A DNA stretch of 33,500 nt from positions 1 through 33,500 of IMG/VR virus record IMGVR_UViG_3300044611_000825; one strand, written 5' to 3'. The first letter of the stretch is position 1. Every line of letters begins with the position of its first letter. Source of the stretch: a virus. The position numbers and the translations under genes were made by a program. The notes under the pieces are model-generated. The model worked only from the letters and a program-made list of their open reading frames with translations, did not search any database and was not told the DNA's origin. Shown here in pieces: positions 27,434 through 33,130 of the stretch.

Positions 27434-27847
27434 TCAAATCCTTTCTTCCAAAACGTAAACTTGTTTGCCTTGTGTAATTAAAGTAGCGTATTCGCTATCG
27501 TCCCAAATAAACTCGTTGCTATCGCTTTCTCGTCGCCAGTGTGGGTCACGAATCGGATTATAGTATACCTTTTCAAGATTGTCAACACCAATCTCGTTAT
27601 TTATTCTAACATCCTCACATTTCACCCACCCACTAACATCATGCACACCGGCCTCATGAACCTTCTTAGCCTTATTAGGCTGATTCACCAACTTACAACC
27701 AATCATTTCCAACTGATAGTAGGCCGGATTATAATAATAAACATCGACCTTCCTTCTTCCCTGCATAATCTTGATTTGCCAGTGCATATAATGCTGGCCT
27801 CGTCCAAGATGGAAACGGACTTCGGCGTGTAGTGGTTTCGGTTTCAT
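27434..27847 (-). CDS. Hypothetical phage protein
   Basis: A 137-residue beta-rich protein (EVRFHLGRGQHYMHWQIKIM; VDVYYYNPAYYQLEMIGCKL) with a charged middle and a SEYATLITQGKQVYVLEERI end. It resembles phage proteins of unknown role with an RFHL..G.hyMHWQ start. Promoter 27854-27882 precedes it; its stop is 1 bp from the L7/L12-like start. Confidence 0.66.
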   Translation of the reverse strand: MKPKPLHAEVRFHLGRGQHYMHWQIKIMQGRRKVDVYYYNPAYYQLEMIGCKLVNQPNKAKKVHEAGVHDVSGWVKCEDVRINNEIGVDNLEKVYYNPIRDPHWRRESDSNEFIWDDSEYATLITQGKQVYVLEERI

Positions 27848-27853
27848 ACTTAT

Positions 27854-27882
27854 ACTATACCTTATCGACCAACTCTTGTCAA
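27854..27882 (-). promoter_or_regulatory. Promoter for the 27847/27432 operon
   Basis: TTGACA, 17-bp spacer, TATAGT. TCGATAA lies 8 nt after the -35, closer to the -10 than elsewhere. Confidence 0.72.
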
Positions 27883-27960
27883 TACCTTTAGAAAAAGATA
27901 CCTATACTGGCCTACGTCCAGTAGCGTTTTAGACTTCCACCGCTTATAAGGTACCCCAAT

Positions 27961-28001
27961 ATTCGCTGACTATACCCACTCAGCCCAAATCCGTAGGATT
28001 A
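27961..28001 (-). repeat. TCGCTGACTAT ... AATCCGTAGGATT repeat
   Basis: Copy of repeat family 2 with the intact palindrome. It coincides with the end of a decayed-looking 30-codon open frame (27999-28095). Confidence 0.72.
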
Positions 28002-28103
28002 GGTCAGACAGATAGATTGGGTTATGCCATACTCGGCCTTGCATTTAACCGCGGCTTCTTTGATATCATTCTGCCAGCGGCCCTCATCTATCGTCTTGAG
28101 TTA

Positions 28104-28131
28104 AATATACATCTATTATCGGCTAAGTCAA
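28104..28131 (-). promoter_or_regulatory. Promoter without a clear gene
   Basis: TTGACT, 16-bp spacer, TATATT with CCGATAA 3 nt after the -35. The next downstream frame (about 30 codons, TIDEGRWQNDIKEAAVKCKA...) has no start codon. Confidence 0.7.
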
Positions 28132-28157
28132 GAGAGAAACTTGAAAAAATTTTTTAG

Positions 28158-28241
28158 TCGTAAAGTGTTGAGAAATAACAACTTAGAACGAATCGGCCCC
28201 GCCGCCCTGTTCGTAAGTCCTTTATTTCCAATCACTTAGGT
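28158..28241 (-). repeat. Four-unit dyad element E6
   Basis: Units TAAAGTGTTG, ACAACTTAG, TAAGTCCTTT and ATCACTTAGG with core ACGAATCGGCCCCGCCGCCC. Its last units overlap the end of the 42-residue zinc protein gene. Confidence 0.75.
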
Positions 28242-28350
28242 GCCACCAGCCACAAGTTCCACACCAATACCACCACACACCACGATCATCTAGCCTATAG
28301 GCCATATCGTTGTTCTCGCCACACTGACAAATATCACTAAGAATTTTCAT
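28222..28350 (-). CDS. Tiny zinc-ribbon-like protein
   Basis: A 42-residue frame from ATG 28350, 14 bp into the end of the upstream gene, with GGAG upstream. Contains CQCGENND and CGTCGWW, a possible four-Cys zinc site. The last codons overlap dyad element E6. Function unknown. Confidence 0.55.
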   Translation of the reverse strand: MKILSDICQCGENNDMAYRLDDRGVWWYWCGTCGWWHLSDWK

Positions 28351-28510
28351 AAACTAACTCCACATATTTATTAACAAGTTCAGGTAGTGAAATCTCATGA
28401 GTACCGATTAGTTCTTTAGTCTTATCTACATTGTTTTTATTCACAGCGGCCATTCTATTTCTGAAAAAACTCAGAATATAGATCATGGCTTTTTCTCTAT
28501 CTTCAGTCAT
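28337..28510 (-). CDS. Small helical hypothetical protein
   Basis: A 57-residue protein from ATG 28510, 8 bp overlap with the upstream gene. Helices DREKAMIYILSFFRNRMAA and SLPELVNKYVELVY. The longer frame to 28591 is rejected for lack of a ribosome site. Confidence 0.6.
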   Translation of the reverse strand: MTEDREKAMIYILSFFRNRMAAVNKNNVDKTKELIGTHEISLPELVNKYVELVYENS

Positions 28511-28769
28511 AAGATGGATAATCCTTCGGGTATGGGTTTTTAGGCGGTTGTGGTTTGTCTTGTCCCTCGTCTGGCATCCACCACGGAGCATCCATACGAT
28601 CTACCACACCACCAATAGTTCCTTCGCCACAAAAAATAAGATGCTCACAATATGGATCAGATCGGTCTATCTTATATGTTCCACGCCACACCCCAATAGG
28701 CTCACCATAATAAATAATCTTCTGGCCATTAATAGGGCGACGATAACCAAAAAAACTAAGCCACTCCAT
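28503..28769 (-). CDS. Hypothetical protein
   Basis: An 88-residue protein: EWLSFFGYRRPINGQKIIYY, GVWRGTYKIDRSDPYCEHLI, VVDRMDAPWWMPDEGQ, then a Pro/Lys-rich tail. The G-D-AW/Wmp pattern resembles a small phage family without known function. Confidence 0.66.
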   Translation of the reverse strand: MEWLSFFGYRRPINGQKIIYYGEPIGVWRGTYKIDRSDPYCEHLIFCGEGTIGGVVDRMDAPWWMPDEGQDKPQPPKNPYPKDYPSYD

Positions 28770-28772
28770 TAT

Positions 28773-28997
28773 TTACCTACCCCTTCCAACAATCACACAT
28801 TTCATACTAATATCACTATCAGTATACTTAACACACTCATGAGGGCCATAATACCATTTATCTTCATCATTCACATTGAATACAATATCCTCAGTTCTCA
28901 GGCTAAGGTCATTAAACCCACCCTCATACCCAAGAGTCAATACTGTCATATCGCCGGGATAGTTCTTCAACTGCTCAATAAGTTCGTTAACGGTCAT
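28773..28997 (-). CDS. Conserved small phage protein
   Basis: A 74-residue protein, start TVNELIEQLKNYPGDMTVLT then LGYEGGFNDLSLR, a recurrent phage pattern (LxExLxxyPgdmxVxxxGYEGGxxD). Function unknown. Confidence 0.72.
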   Translation of the reverse strand: MTVNELIEQLKNYPGDMTVLTLGYEGGFNDLSLRTEDIVFNVNDEDKWYYGPHECVKYTDSDISMKCVIVGRGR

Positions 28998-29000
28998 TAT

Positions 29001-29138
29001 TTAATCCTCTGTGGCATCATCAATATACCACTCGTATCCTAGTTCGTCAATAGTATCTTCTAAAACTTCGATAATCTCGTCTGCTTCTTCACAGTCTGGA
29101 TCAATTCCCGGCATATCAAAAACAACATAAACCTTCAT
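29001..29138 (-). CDS. Small acidic hypothetical protein
   Basis: A 45-residue frame from ATG 29138 with AAGGAAAG upstream, directly before the gene at 28997. Sequence FDMPGIDPDCEEADEIIEVL, then GYEWYIDDA: beta-alpha-beta, acidic. Function unknown. Confidence 0.6.
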   Translation of the reverse strand: MKVYVVFDMPGIDPDCEEADEIIEVLEDTIDELGYEWYIDDATED

Positions 29139-29340
29139 CTGCTTTCCTTGTATTAAAACCAGCGAATCTTTTACGATCCGATTCTATAACCCACCAATAC
29201 CCCGATATTCTGAACCCTTGGAGCAAGGTAAAAATTGATGGAAACCGCCCACGCTGCTTCACTGCTTTCGGGTACCTAATATCAGGCAGTTTATCAGAGG
29301 CAACGGTTACTGGTTGTATTATTCGGACAGGCCGGGACAC
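29116..29340 (-). CDS. Possible small protein, GTG start
   Basis: A 74-residue frame from GTG 29340 without a clear ribosome site; an in-frame stop lies just upstream, so no longer start exists. Aromatic segment LLQGFRISGYWWVIESDRKR looks protein-like. It overlaps the next gene by 23 bp. Promoter 29424-29451 could serve it. Confidence 0.4.
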   Translation of the reverse strand: MSRPVRIIQPVTVASDKLPDIRYPKAVKQRGRFPSIFTLLQGFRISGYWWVIESDRKRFAGFNTRKADEGLCCF

Positions 29341-29423
29341 CTATACGATGAAGCGCCTCAGTTACTCCGCCTATCCGATTGTATTGGTCGTGGTGAGGAC
29401 GCTATCCCCCATAGATTGGCATT

Positions 29424-29451
29424 ACTATACAACGTATAAGCCCGTTGTCAA
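29424..29451 (-). promoter_or_regulatory. Promoter upstream of the 29340 gene
   Basis: TTGACA, 16-bp spacer, TATAGT. No CCGAT motif. Confidence 0.68.
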
Positions 29452-29641
29452 CCCCGGCGATTGCTTCGCTGAACGAGAGGTTTATCGTAATGGCTTATCC
29501 CAATCTAGTCCCTGAGCATGGACCCACGAAAGTTTGTATTGTTAGGACCGATTGTAGAAGACGTTTCCTAGGACATCAACTACCGCTTTTACCGGCTGCT
29601 CGGCCCGACACAACCAACAAGCGTTTGCTTGTTCTTCAATC

Positions 29642-29669
29642 ATTCTACTATCTATTATCGGTTTGTCAA
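29642..29669 (-). promoter_or_regulatory. Promoter for an unassigned transcript
   Basis: TTGACA, 16-bp spacer, TAGAAT with CCGATAA 2 nt after the -35 and a strong A-tract/T-tract upstream. Confidence 0.82.
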
Positions 29670-29698
29670 TAGGGTTTCTTGAAAAAATATTTTTTGAT

Positions 29699-29781
29699 GT
29701 AAAGTGTTGCAGCATAAAGAGTTACGACGAGCCGGGCGGCGCCCCTCGGCCCTAAGTGCTGCCGTAGCAACAACTTAGGGT
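29699..29781 (-). repeat. Four-unit dyad element E7
   Basis: Units TAAAGTGTTG, TAAAGAGTTA, TAAGTGCTGC and a shifted fourth ACAACTTAGG. GC core CGAGCCGGGCGGCGCCCC. Confidence 0.8.
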
Positions 29782-29812
29782 GAGGGTTTCACCGATTGGC
29801 GAAGAAGACAGT

Positions 29813-30217
29813 TTAGATAAGATGAGCCAGACCCGTAGCGAACAGAGCCTGAGCCCCAACCGGCCTACGGCACTTTTCAGTACGTTCCGCATAGAAGTTG
29901 CGAACCGTACCATTGGGCATTTCGCAAGTCACAAGGTGGCGAGTACGCTGAAACTCGGGATCATTCGCACGATAGCGACTACGAGCATTGAGCCTACGAA
30001 TAGAGTAGTCATCCAGAGTGTGAACTTCCACAACCTTCGCAAGATAACGCTCCGGTTCGCCCTGCAAAGGCTGCTTGTAGATGAAATTGTAGATTTCACC
30101 CGGCTTAGCAGATGCAAGCGTACCGTGAACACCACCATAAACAGCATAGGCAAGAGCAGCCACAATAACAGCAGTCACACCAGCCAGAATACCACCAAAC
30201 AGAAGAACATCGTTCAT
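29813..30217 (-). CDS. Membrane-anchored hypothetical protein
   Basis: A 134-residue protein; ATG 30217 behind AAAGGG. N-terminal membrane helix (LLFGGILAGVTAVIVAALAY), then a beta-rich domain (GEIYNFIYKQPLQGEPERYL, AKVVEVHTLDDYSIRRLNAR) that resembles a small KOW/SH3-like fold, with NGTVRNFYAERTE. GC-rich. Function unknown. Confidence 0.66.
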   Translation of the reverse strand: MNDVLLFGGILAGVTAVIVAALAYAVYGGVHGTLASAKPGEIYNFIYKQPLQGEPERYLAKVVEVHTLDDYSIRRLNARSRYRANDPEFQRTRHLVTCEMPNGTVRNFYAERTEKCRRPVGAQALFATGLAHLI

Positions 30218-30259
30218 AAAAACCCTTTCAGTTAGAAAACCCTCAATCAACATATCACA

Positions 30260-30288
30260 AGTCTACACTATGTATCGACTGTTGTCAA
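30260..30288 (-). promoter_or_regulatory. Promoter for the 30217 gene
   Basis: TTGACA, 17-bp spacer, TAGACT, with CGATAC in the spacer. It overlaps the 3' end of the upstream gene. Confidence 0.76.
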
Positions 30289-30536
30289 GCCTCAACATTA
30301 GAAAAATTTTCGGCCCAAAAGTCGTGCATTTCCTCAAGGTTTATGGCACTATCACTCCATGCCACACCATCCTGTGTCTCATATGCAAAAGACGAATTTT
30401 CGTCAATTTCACGCAAGCCAGACTTGAAAGCATCATAATCTTTGCAAGAGGCCGCAAAATCGTTCAGACCTTCATCATTAGCAATCCACAGACAAACATT
30501 CCAAGTCTGGTAATTAGAGTAGCCATTGTAACTCAT
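30285..30536 (-). CDS. DUF7249-like phage protein
   Basis: An 83-residue protein; ATG 30536 behind AAAGGA. The start SYNGYSNYQTWNVCLWIAND then EGL is the hallmark of a widespread phage family (DUF7249-like: NGYxNyxTWNVxLWIdNdxxLY). Function unknown. Confidence 0.85.
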   Translation of the reverse strand: MSYNGYSNYQTWNVCLWIANDEGLNDFAASCKDYDAFKSGLREIDENSSFAYETQDGVAWSDSAINLEEMHDFWAENFSNVEA

Positions 30537-30561
30537 AATTGTTCCTTTCATGTCTGCTGTA

Positions 30562-30589
30562 ATCATACCATATAGATCGGCAAATGCAA
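30562..30589 (-). promoter_or_regulatory. Promoter for the DUF7249-like gene
   Basis: TTGCAT, 16-bp spacer, TATGAT. CCGATCT starts 3 nt after the -35. Confidence 0.68.
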
Positions 30590-30617
30590 GAGGAAATCTT
30601 TAAAAAATTTTTTTAGA

Positions 30618-30702
30618 CGTAAAGTGTTGCTGTGTAAGGAGTTACGACGAGGCCGGCGGCCCCCGCTCGCCCTAAGTGCTTATGCACAAAGGGTTTGCGG
30701 AG
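30618..30702 (-). repeat. Four-unit dyad element E8 (type copy)
   Basis: Units on the plus strand: TAAAGTGTTG, 5 bp, TAAGGAGTTA, a 28-bp GC-rich core (CGACGAGGCCGGCGGCCCCC then GCTCGCCC), TAAGTGCTTA, 5 bp, AAAGGGTTTG. Each unit resembles TAAGNNNTTA and the two pairs are arranged as an inverted dyad, so unit 2 pairs with unit 3 (8 of 10) and the core arms pair (GGCGAG/CTCGTC). It begins 5 bp after a stop codon and is followed on the minus strand by A7T7 and then by the next promoter. Could be a long terminator, a protein-binding array or a replication/segregation site. Confidence 0.85.
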
Positions 30703-30706
30703 AGTT

Positions 30707-30934
30707 TTATTCGAAGTCTACGAAAATTACTTGATTGTAGCCGCGAGGCTTAATCTTGAAACTATCGCCATAATCTTCGGTTTCAGATTTCACACCCGTA
30801 AAGCCAGCCAAAGCCTTGGCCTTGCGAATAATGCTACGCTGAGAATCATACTTGGGTACAAACTCCCAACGCTTGACCCAGCCGTAGTTAGCCTCACCAG
30901 CAAAAGTATCAGTATGGGTTACAACGCACTTCAT
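30707..30934 (-). CDS. Small hypothetical protein
   Basis: A 75-residue protein; ATG 30934 behind AAGGAA. Pattern KCVVTHTDTFAGEANYGWVK, then SIIRKAKALAGFTGVKSETE and a GYNQVIFVDFE end, resembling small phage proteins of unknown role with the same W/R pattern. Confidence 0.68.
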   Translation of the reverse strand: MKCVVTHTDTFAGEANYGWVKRWEFVPKYDSQRSIIRKAKALAGFTGVKSETEDYGDSFKIKPRGYNQVIFVDFE

Positions 30935-30956
30935 TTCTTTTTTCCTTAAAGGTAAA

Positions 30957-31199
30957 TTAGTAATCTTCATTCATTTCGGTATCATCACCATAATATCCGT
31001 AATCCTCATCGGTTCCCCATCCAGCGGAAGATAGGCCACTCTCATGATCCCCATCCATACTATCATCATACGAATCATCCCAACTGTTCTCCAGTTCATC
31101 AGCGTCAACTTCACCGTAATTGAAATCATTGTAATCGTCGTAGTTCATATCGTCCTCGTAAGAGTTGTCAGGATCATAGCACGGGTCAGGATGGCTCAT
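30957..31199 (-). CDS. Highly acidic Asp/Tyr-rich protein
   Basis: An 80-residue protein, about 40% Asp+Glu with many Tyr, Gly and Ser (EDDMNYDDYNDFNYGEVDAD). Likely disordered. ATG 31199 with GAGG upstream; promoter 31230-31258. Function unknown; a similar acidic protein is at 22157. Confidence 0.6.
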   Translation of the reverse strand: MSHPDPCYDPDNSYEDDMNYDDYNDFNYGEVDADELENSWDDSYDDSMDGDHESGLSSAGWGTDEDYGYYGDDTEMNEDY

Positions 31200-31229
31200 T
31201 TCTTTTTCCTCTTTACTAGTGTTATCGGG

Positions 31230-31258
31230 ATTCTATCCTAAAAACTTTAGGCTGTCAA
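31230..31258 (-). promoter_or_regulatory. Promoter with palindromic spacer
   Basis: TTGACA, 17-bp spacer, TAGAAT. The spacer contains the perfect inverted repeat CCTAAA-(3)-TTTAGG (31237-31251), and CCGATAA lies just after the -10 box instead of inside the spacer. Confidence 0.75.
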
Positions 31259-31261
31259 GCC

Positions 31262-31459
31262 CTATTCCACAATCCACGTTTCGCCGTTTTCATCCATCAT
31301 CTCGACAGGAGCAAAATCATCCACACAACCCACAACATCTGCCCAATCCCAAAAGTTGACTTCCACGCTAGGATCGTCAATCGGCTCGACCATAGGCTCA
31401 ATCGTACCCTCTTGGGCCATTTGATCCAGAATCGAGTTGATTTCTTCGAAAGAATACAT
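31262..31459 (-). CDS. Small acidic hypothetical protein
   Basis: A 65-residue protein; ATG 31459 behind AAAGGAAG. Helical start (SFEEINSILDQMAQEG), acidic and aromatic end (NFWDWADVVGCVDDFAP). Function unknown. Confidence 0.65.
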   Translation of the reverse strand: MYSFEEINSILDQMAQEGTIEPMVEPIDDPSVEVNFWDWADVVGCVDDFAPVEMMDENGETWIVE

Positions 31460-31496
31460 TTTTGACTTCCTTTGGGGTTTCACTTGTGATACTACC

Positions 31497-31524
31497 ATTA
31501 TACAGAGTATATCGGCCAAGTCAA
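31497..31524 (-). promoter_or_regulatory. Promoter for the 31459 gene
   Basis: TTGACT, 16-bp spacer, TATAAT. CCGATAT starts 3 nt after the -35. Confidence 0.78.
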
Positions 31525-31561
31525 TAGGGTATCTATAAAAAATCTAAAAAAAATTGTCGAT

Positions 31562-31643
31562 GTAAAGTGTTGCAGCATAAGGACTTACGACGCGGCGGGC
31601 GGCGCGGCCTCGCCCTAAGTTCTTTAGGGACAAGGCTTTACGT
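31562..31643 (-). repeat. Four-unit dyad element E9
   Basis: Units TAAAGTGTTG, TAAGGACTTA, TAAGTTCTTT and AAGGCTTTA, with core CGACGCGGCGGGCGGCGCGG then CCTCGCCC. Ends at the stop of the 103-residue gene. Confidence 0.82.
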
Positions 31644-31954
31644 CAATTTCCCACAACCATACCATCCATAAAAGGATAGGATTTGTCGTTAATTTTCACA
31701 AACCATTCAAAATTCTTTTGATAAACATAACGTGGGCTATACTGGTTGATACGATCCTTAGTGGTCAGAGTTTGCCAGCCACCACTATTGAGTGTATAAG
31801 TACCATCTTCGTGAATCTTGACCACATAGGTACTGTGCAGCATAATACCCACGCTACCATCATGCAGAATCTCAGCGTAAGTATTATTACCAACCTTGCG
31901 ACGGTTAGCGTTACGCTTGCCACGAACCATCTTAACCGCTTCGGAATGATTCAT
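31643..31954 (-). CDS. Conserved phage hypothetical protein
   Basis: A 103-residue protein with a basic start (AVKMVRGKRNANRRKVGNNT), then strands GIMLHSTYVVKIHEDGTYTL NS and WQTLTTKDRIN, resembling a phage family that carries the pattern 'G..KR....RKV.NNTY...L.DG.v.v.lHsT.Vv....g.y.L.sgGW.T.TTKdRIN'. I recognise this pattern in diverse phages but not its role. Confidence 0.76.
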   Translation of the reverse strand: MNHSEAVKMVRGKRNANRRKVGNNTYAEILHDGSVGIMLHSTYVVKIHEDGTYTLNSGGWQTLTTKDRINQYSPRYVYQKNFEWFVKINDKSYPFMDGMVVGN

Positions 31955-32103
31955 TACTTGTTTTCCTTTTGCTTGCTTTCCAACGTTTCACGATACAGTT
32001 TTTCCAGAAACTTTACTTGAGCCAAAGCACGACCAGTCTCTTGCTTCATCCTGAGTTCCGTTTTCTGAAATCCACTTACTGGCTTCTTCTTCGTTTTCAT
32101 CAT
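31954..32103 (-). CDS. Small basic helical protein
   Basis: A 49-residue protein; ATG 32103 (or 32100) behind AGGAG. Lys/Arg-rich helix with heptad tendency (TGRALAQVKFLEKLYRETLE). TAATG overlap with the next gene. Function unknown. Confidence 0.6.
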   Translation of the reverse strand: MMKTKKKPVSGFQKTELRMKQETGRALAQVKFLEKLYRETLESKQKENK

Positions 32104-32119
32104 CTTTCTCCTACACTCG

Positions 32120-32148
32120 ATTATATAGTATAGATCGGCAAGAGTCAA
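32120..32148 (-). promoter_or_regulatory. Promoter for the 32103/31954 operon
   Basis: TTGACT, 17-bp spacer, TATAAT. CCGATCT starts 4 nt after the -35. Confidence 0.78.
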
Positions 32149-32177
32149 GCATAATCTTTAGAAGATTTTTATTCTGT

Positions 32178-32260
32178 TCCTAAGTCGTTATCACATAAGC
32201 ACTTAGAGCAAATTTTCGCCGCCGGCCTCGCTCTAAGTCTTTTAGTAGCAAGGGTTTAGG
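32178..32260 (-). repeat. Four-unit dyad element E10
   Basis: Units TAAGTCGTTA, TAAGCACTTA, TAAGTCTTTT and AAGGGTTTAG. Core GAGCAAATTTTCGCCGCCGG is less GC-rich on its left side. Confidence 0.78.
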
Positions 32261-32287
32261 TTCAGTTTTTTGTTCAGTGGTGAACGA

Positions 32288-32629
32288 TTATTCATCGTCC
32301 CCTTTGAACGCGAAGGGCGAAACTTCCTCGCCACACGCGAGAATCGCAGCATACTGGTGGGCAAGAGCCTCAATGCGTTCCTGCGAACCCGGCTTTCCAG
32401 CCTTTACGATCATGGTATCCTCACCACCCACAAATCGCGGATCGGACTTCTCTTTCTTCACTTTGCCAAGGTTGCGAAGTGCCTTGCGGTTGAACTTCAA
32501 AACCTTCTCACTCTTGATCGGCCCATACTCACCATCCGCCAGAGAGGGTTGGTGGGGAATCGCAATCCCAAGAAAGCACATACGAGCCTGTTTCTTAGCG
32601 TTTTCGATAATCTCAAATTTCTGTTTCAT
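32288..32629 (-). CDS. Hypothetical phage protein
   Basis: A 113-residue protein; ATG 32629 behind AAGGGAAAA. Blocks MCFLGIAIPHQPSLADGEYG, KVLKFNRKALRNLGKV and FVGGEDTMIVKAGKPGSQER. GC-rich codons as in the neighbouring cassettes. No family recognised. Confidence 0.66.
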   Translation of the reverse strand: MKQKFEIIENAKKQARMCFLGIAIPHQPSLADGEYGPIKSEKVLKFNRKALRNLGKVKKEKSDPRFVGGEDTMIVKAGKPGSQERIEALAHQYAAILACGEEVSPFAFKGDDE

Positions 32630-32652
32630 GTTTTCCCTTTCGTGTTGGTTTG

Positions 32653-32682
32653 ATTCTAGCAAAACTCTTTGGTGAGTGTCAA
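32653..32682 (-). promoter_or_regulatory. Promoter for the 32629 gene
   Basis: TTGACA, 18-bp spacer, TAGAAT. No CCGAT motif. Confidence 0.65.
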
Positions 32683-32685
32683 ACC

Positions 32686-32874
32686 CTACTTTGAATAATT
32701 GTAGGCATCCAAACCCAACTTGCGACGAATCACGCGAATGGTTTGCAGATCCTCAATGAGCATCTTGGTCAGATTCTCACTTACTCCGCTTTCCACCAGA
32801 GAAGCCATATTCTGCTCACTGGTTTTCAGCAGAGCAGCCACAACGATTTCTTCACTCACAGTCAACTTTTCCAT
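32686..32874 (-). CDS. Small helical hypothetical protein
   Basis: A 62-residue protein (EEIVVAALLKTSEQNMASLV; LTKMLIEDLQTIRVIRRKLG), all helical. Weak GAAAG ribosome site. Promoter at 32901-32929. Function unknown. Confidence 0.63.
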   Translation of the reverse strand: MEKLTVSEEIVVAALLKTSEQNMASLVESGVSENLTKMLIEDLQTIRVIRRKLGLDAYNYSK

Positions 32875-32900
32875 CTTTCACTCTCTCTTTCTTATGCTGA

Positions 32901-32929
32901 ATTATACCTAAGAGATCGTCAAAAGTCAA
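32901..32929 (-). promoter_or_regulatory. Promoter for the 32874 gene
   Basis: TTGACT, 17-bp spacer, TATAAT with CGATCT in the spacer. Confidence 0.72.
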
Positions 32930-32956
32930 ACGCAATGTTTAGAAAATTATCCGATT

Positions 32957-33012
32957 TTCCCTAAGTCCTTATCTGGCCGGCTGTTGCGTCTAACCGTTTT
33001 CTTTAGGTGCTA
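32957..33012 (-). repeat. Partial dyad element E11
   Basis: A unit TAAGTCCTTA, a short remnant of GC core (GGCCGGCTG) and a distant TTTAGGTGCTA. Looks like a decayed or shortened copy, about 30 bp from E12. Confidence 0.5.
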
Positions 33013-33043
33013 CAGTGGACACATGGTATCGTGAGAAATTGCT

Positions 33044-33130
33044 CGTAAAGCGTTGGTATCAAACAACTTACGGCAAGCGGGGCGGCGCCGGCTCGCCCTA
33101 AGTCCTTATGTGTCAACCACTTAGGTTAAG
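33044..33130 (-). repeat. Four-unit dyad element E12
   Basis: Units TAAAGCGTTG, ACAACTTA, TAAGTCCTTA and CCACTTAGG, with core CGGCAAGCGGGGCGGCGCCG. The last unit runs into the stop of the 25-residue gene. The AT tract and promoter that should follow it are weak here. Confidence 0.75.

Larger units (their letters stand above)
29341..29812 (-). other. Gene-poor stretch with two promoters and element E7
   Basis: About 470 bp. Promoters at 29424-29451 and 29642-29669, and element E7 at 29699-29781. Between the promoters only a 33-codon frame (ATG overlapping the -10 box) is present, so the transcript from 29642 may be non-coding. Confidence 0.5.

Noticed and set aside
28485-29042. 185-residue plus-strand open frame
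   Set aside because: Shadow of several minus-strand genes with ribosome sites and recognised phage-type sequence.
32270-32675. Plus-strand open frames of 127 and 132 residues
   Set aside because: Shadows of the 113-residue minus-strand gene, which has a promoter and a ribosome site.
20285-33130. CRISPR array
   Set aside because: The repeated units are degenerate and separated by genes; spacers of uniform length between identical repeats are absent, and no cas genes are seen.
20285-33130. Calling every dyad a simple rho-independent terminator
   Set aside because: The GC core is not followed directly by a U-tract; about 30 bp of unit sequence lies between. True terminators in this window (18124, 20386) look quite different.
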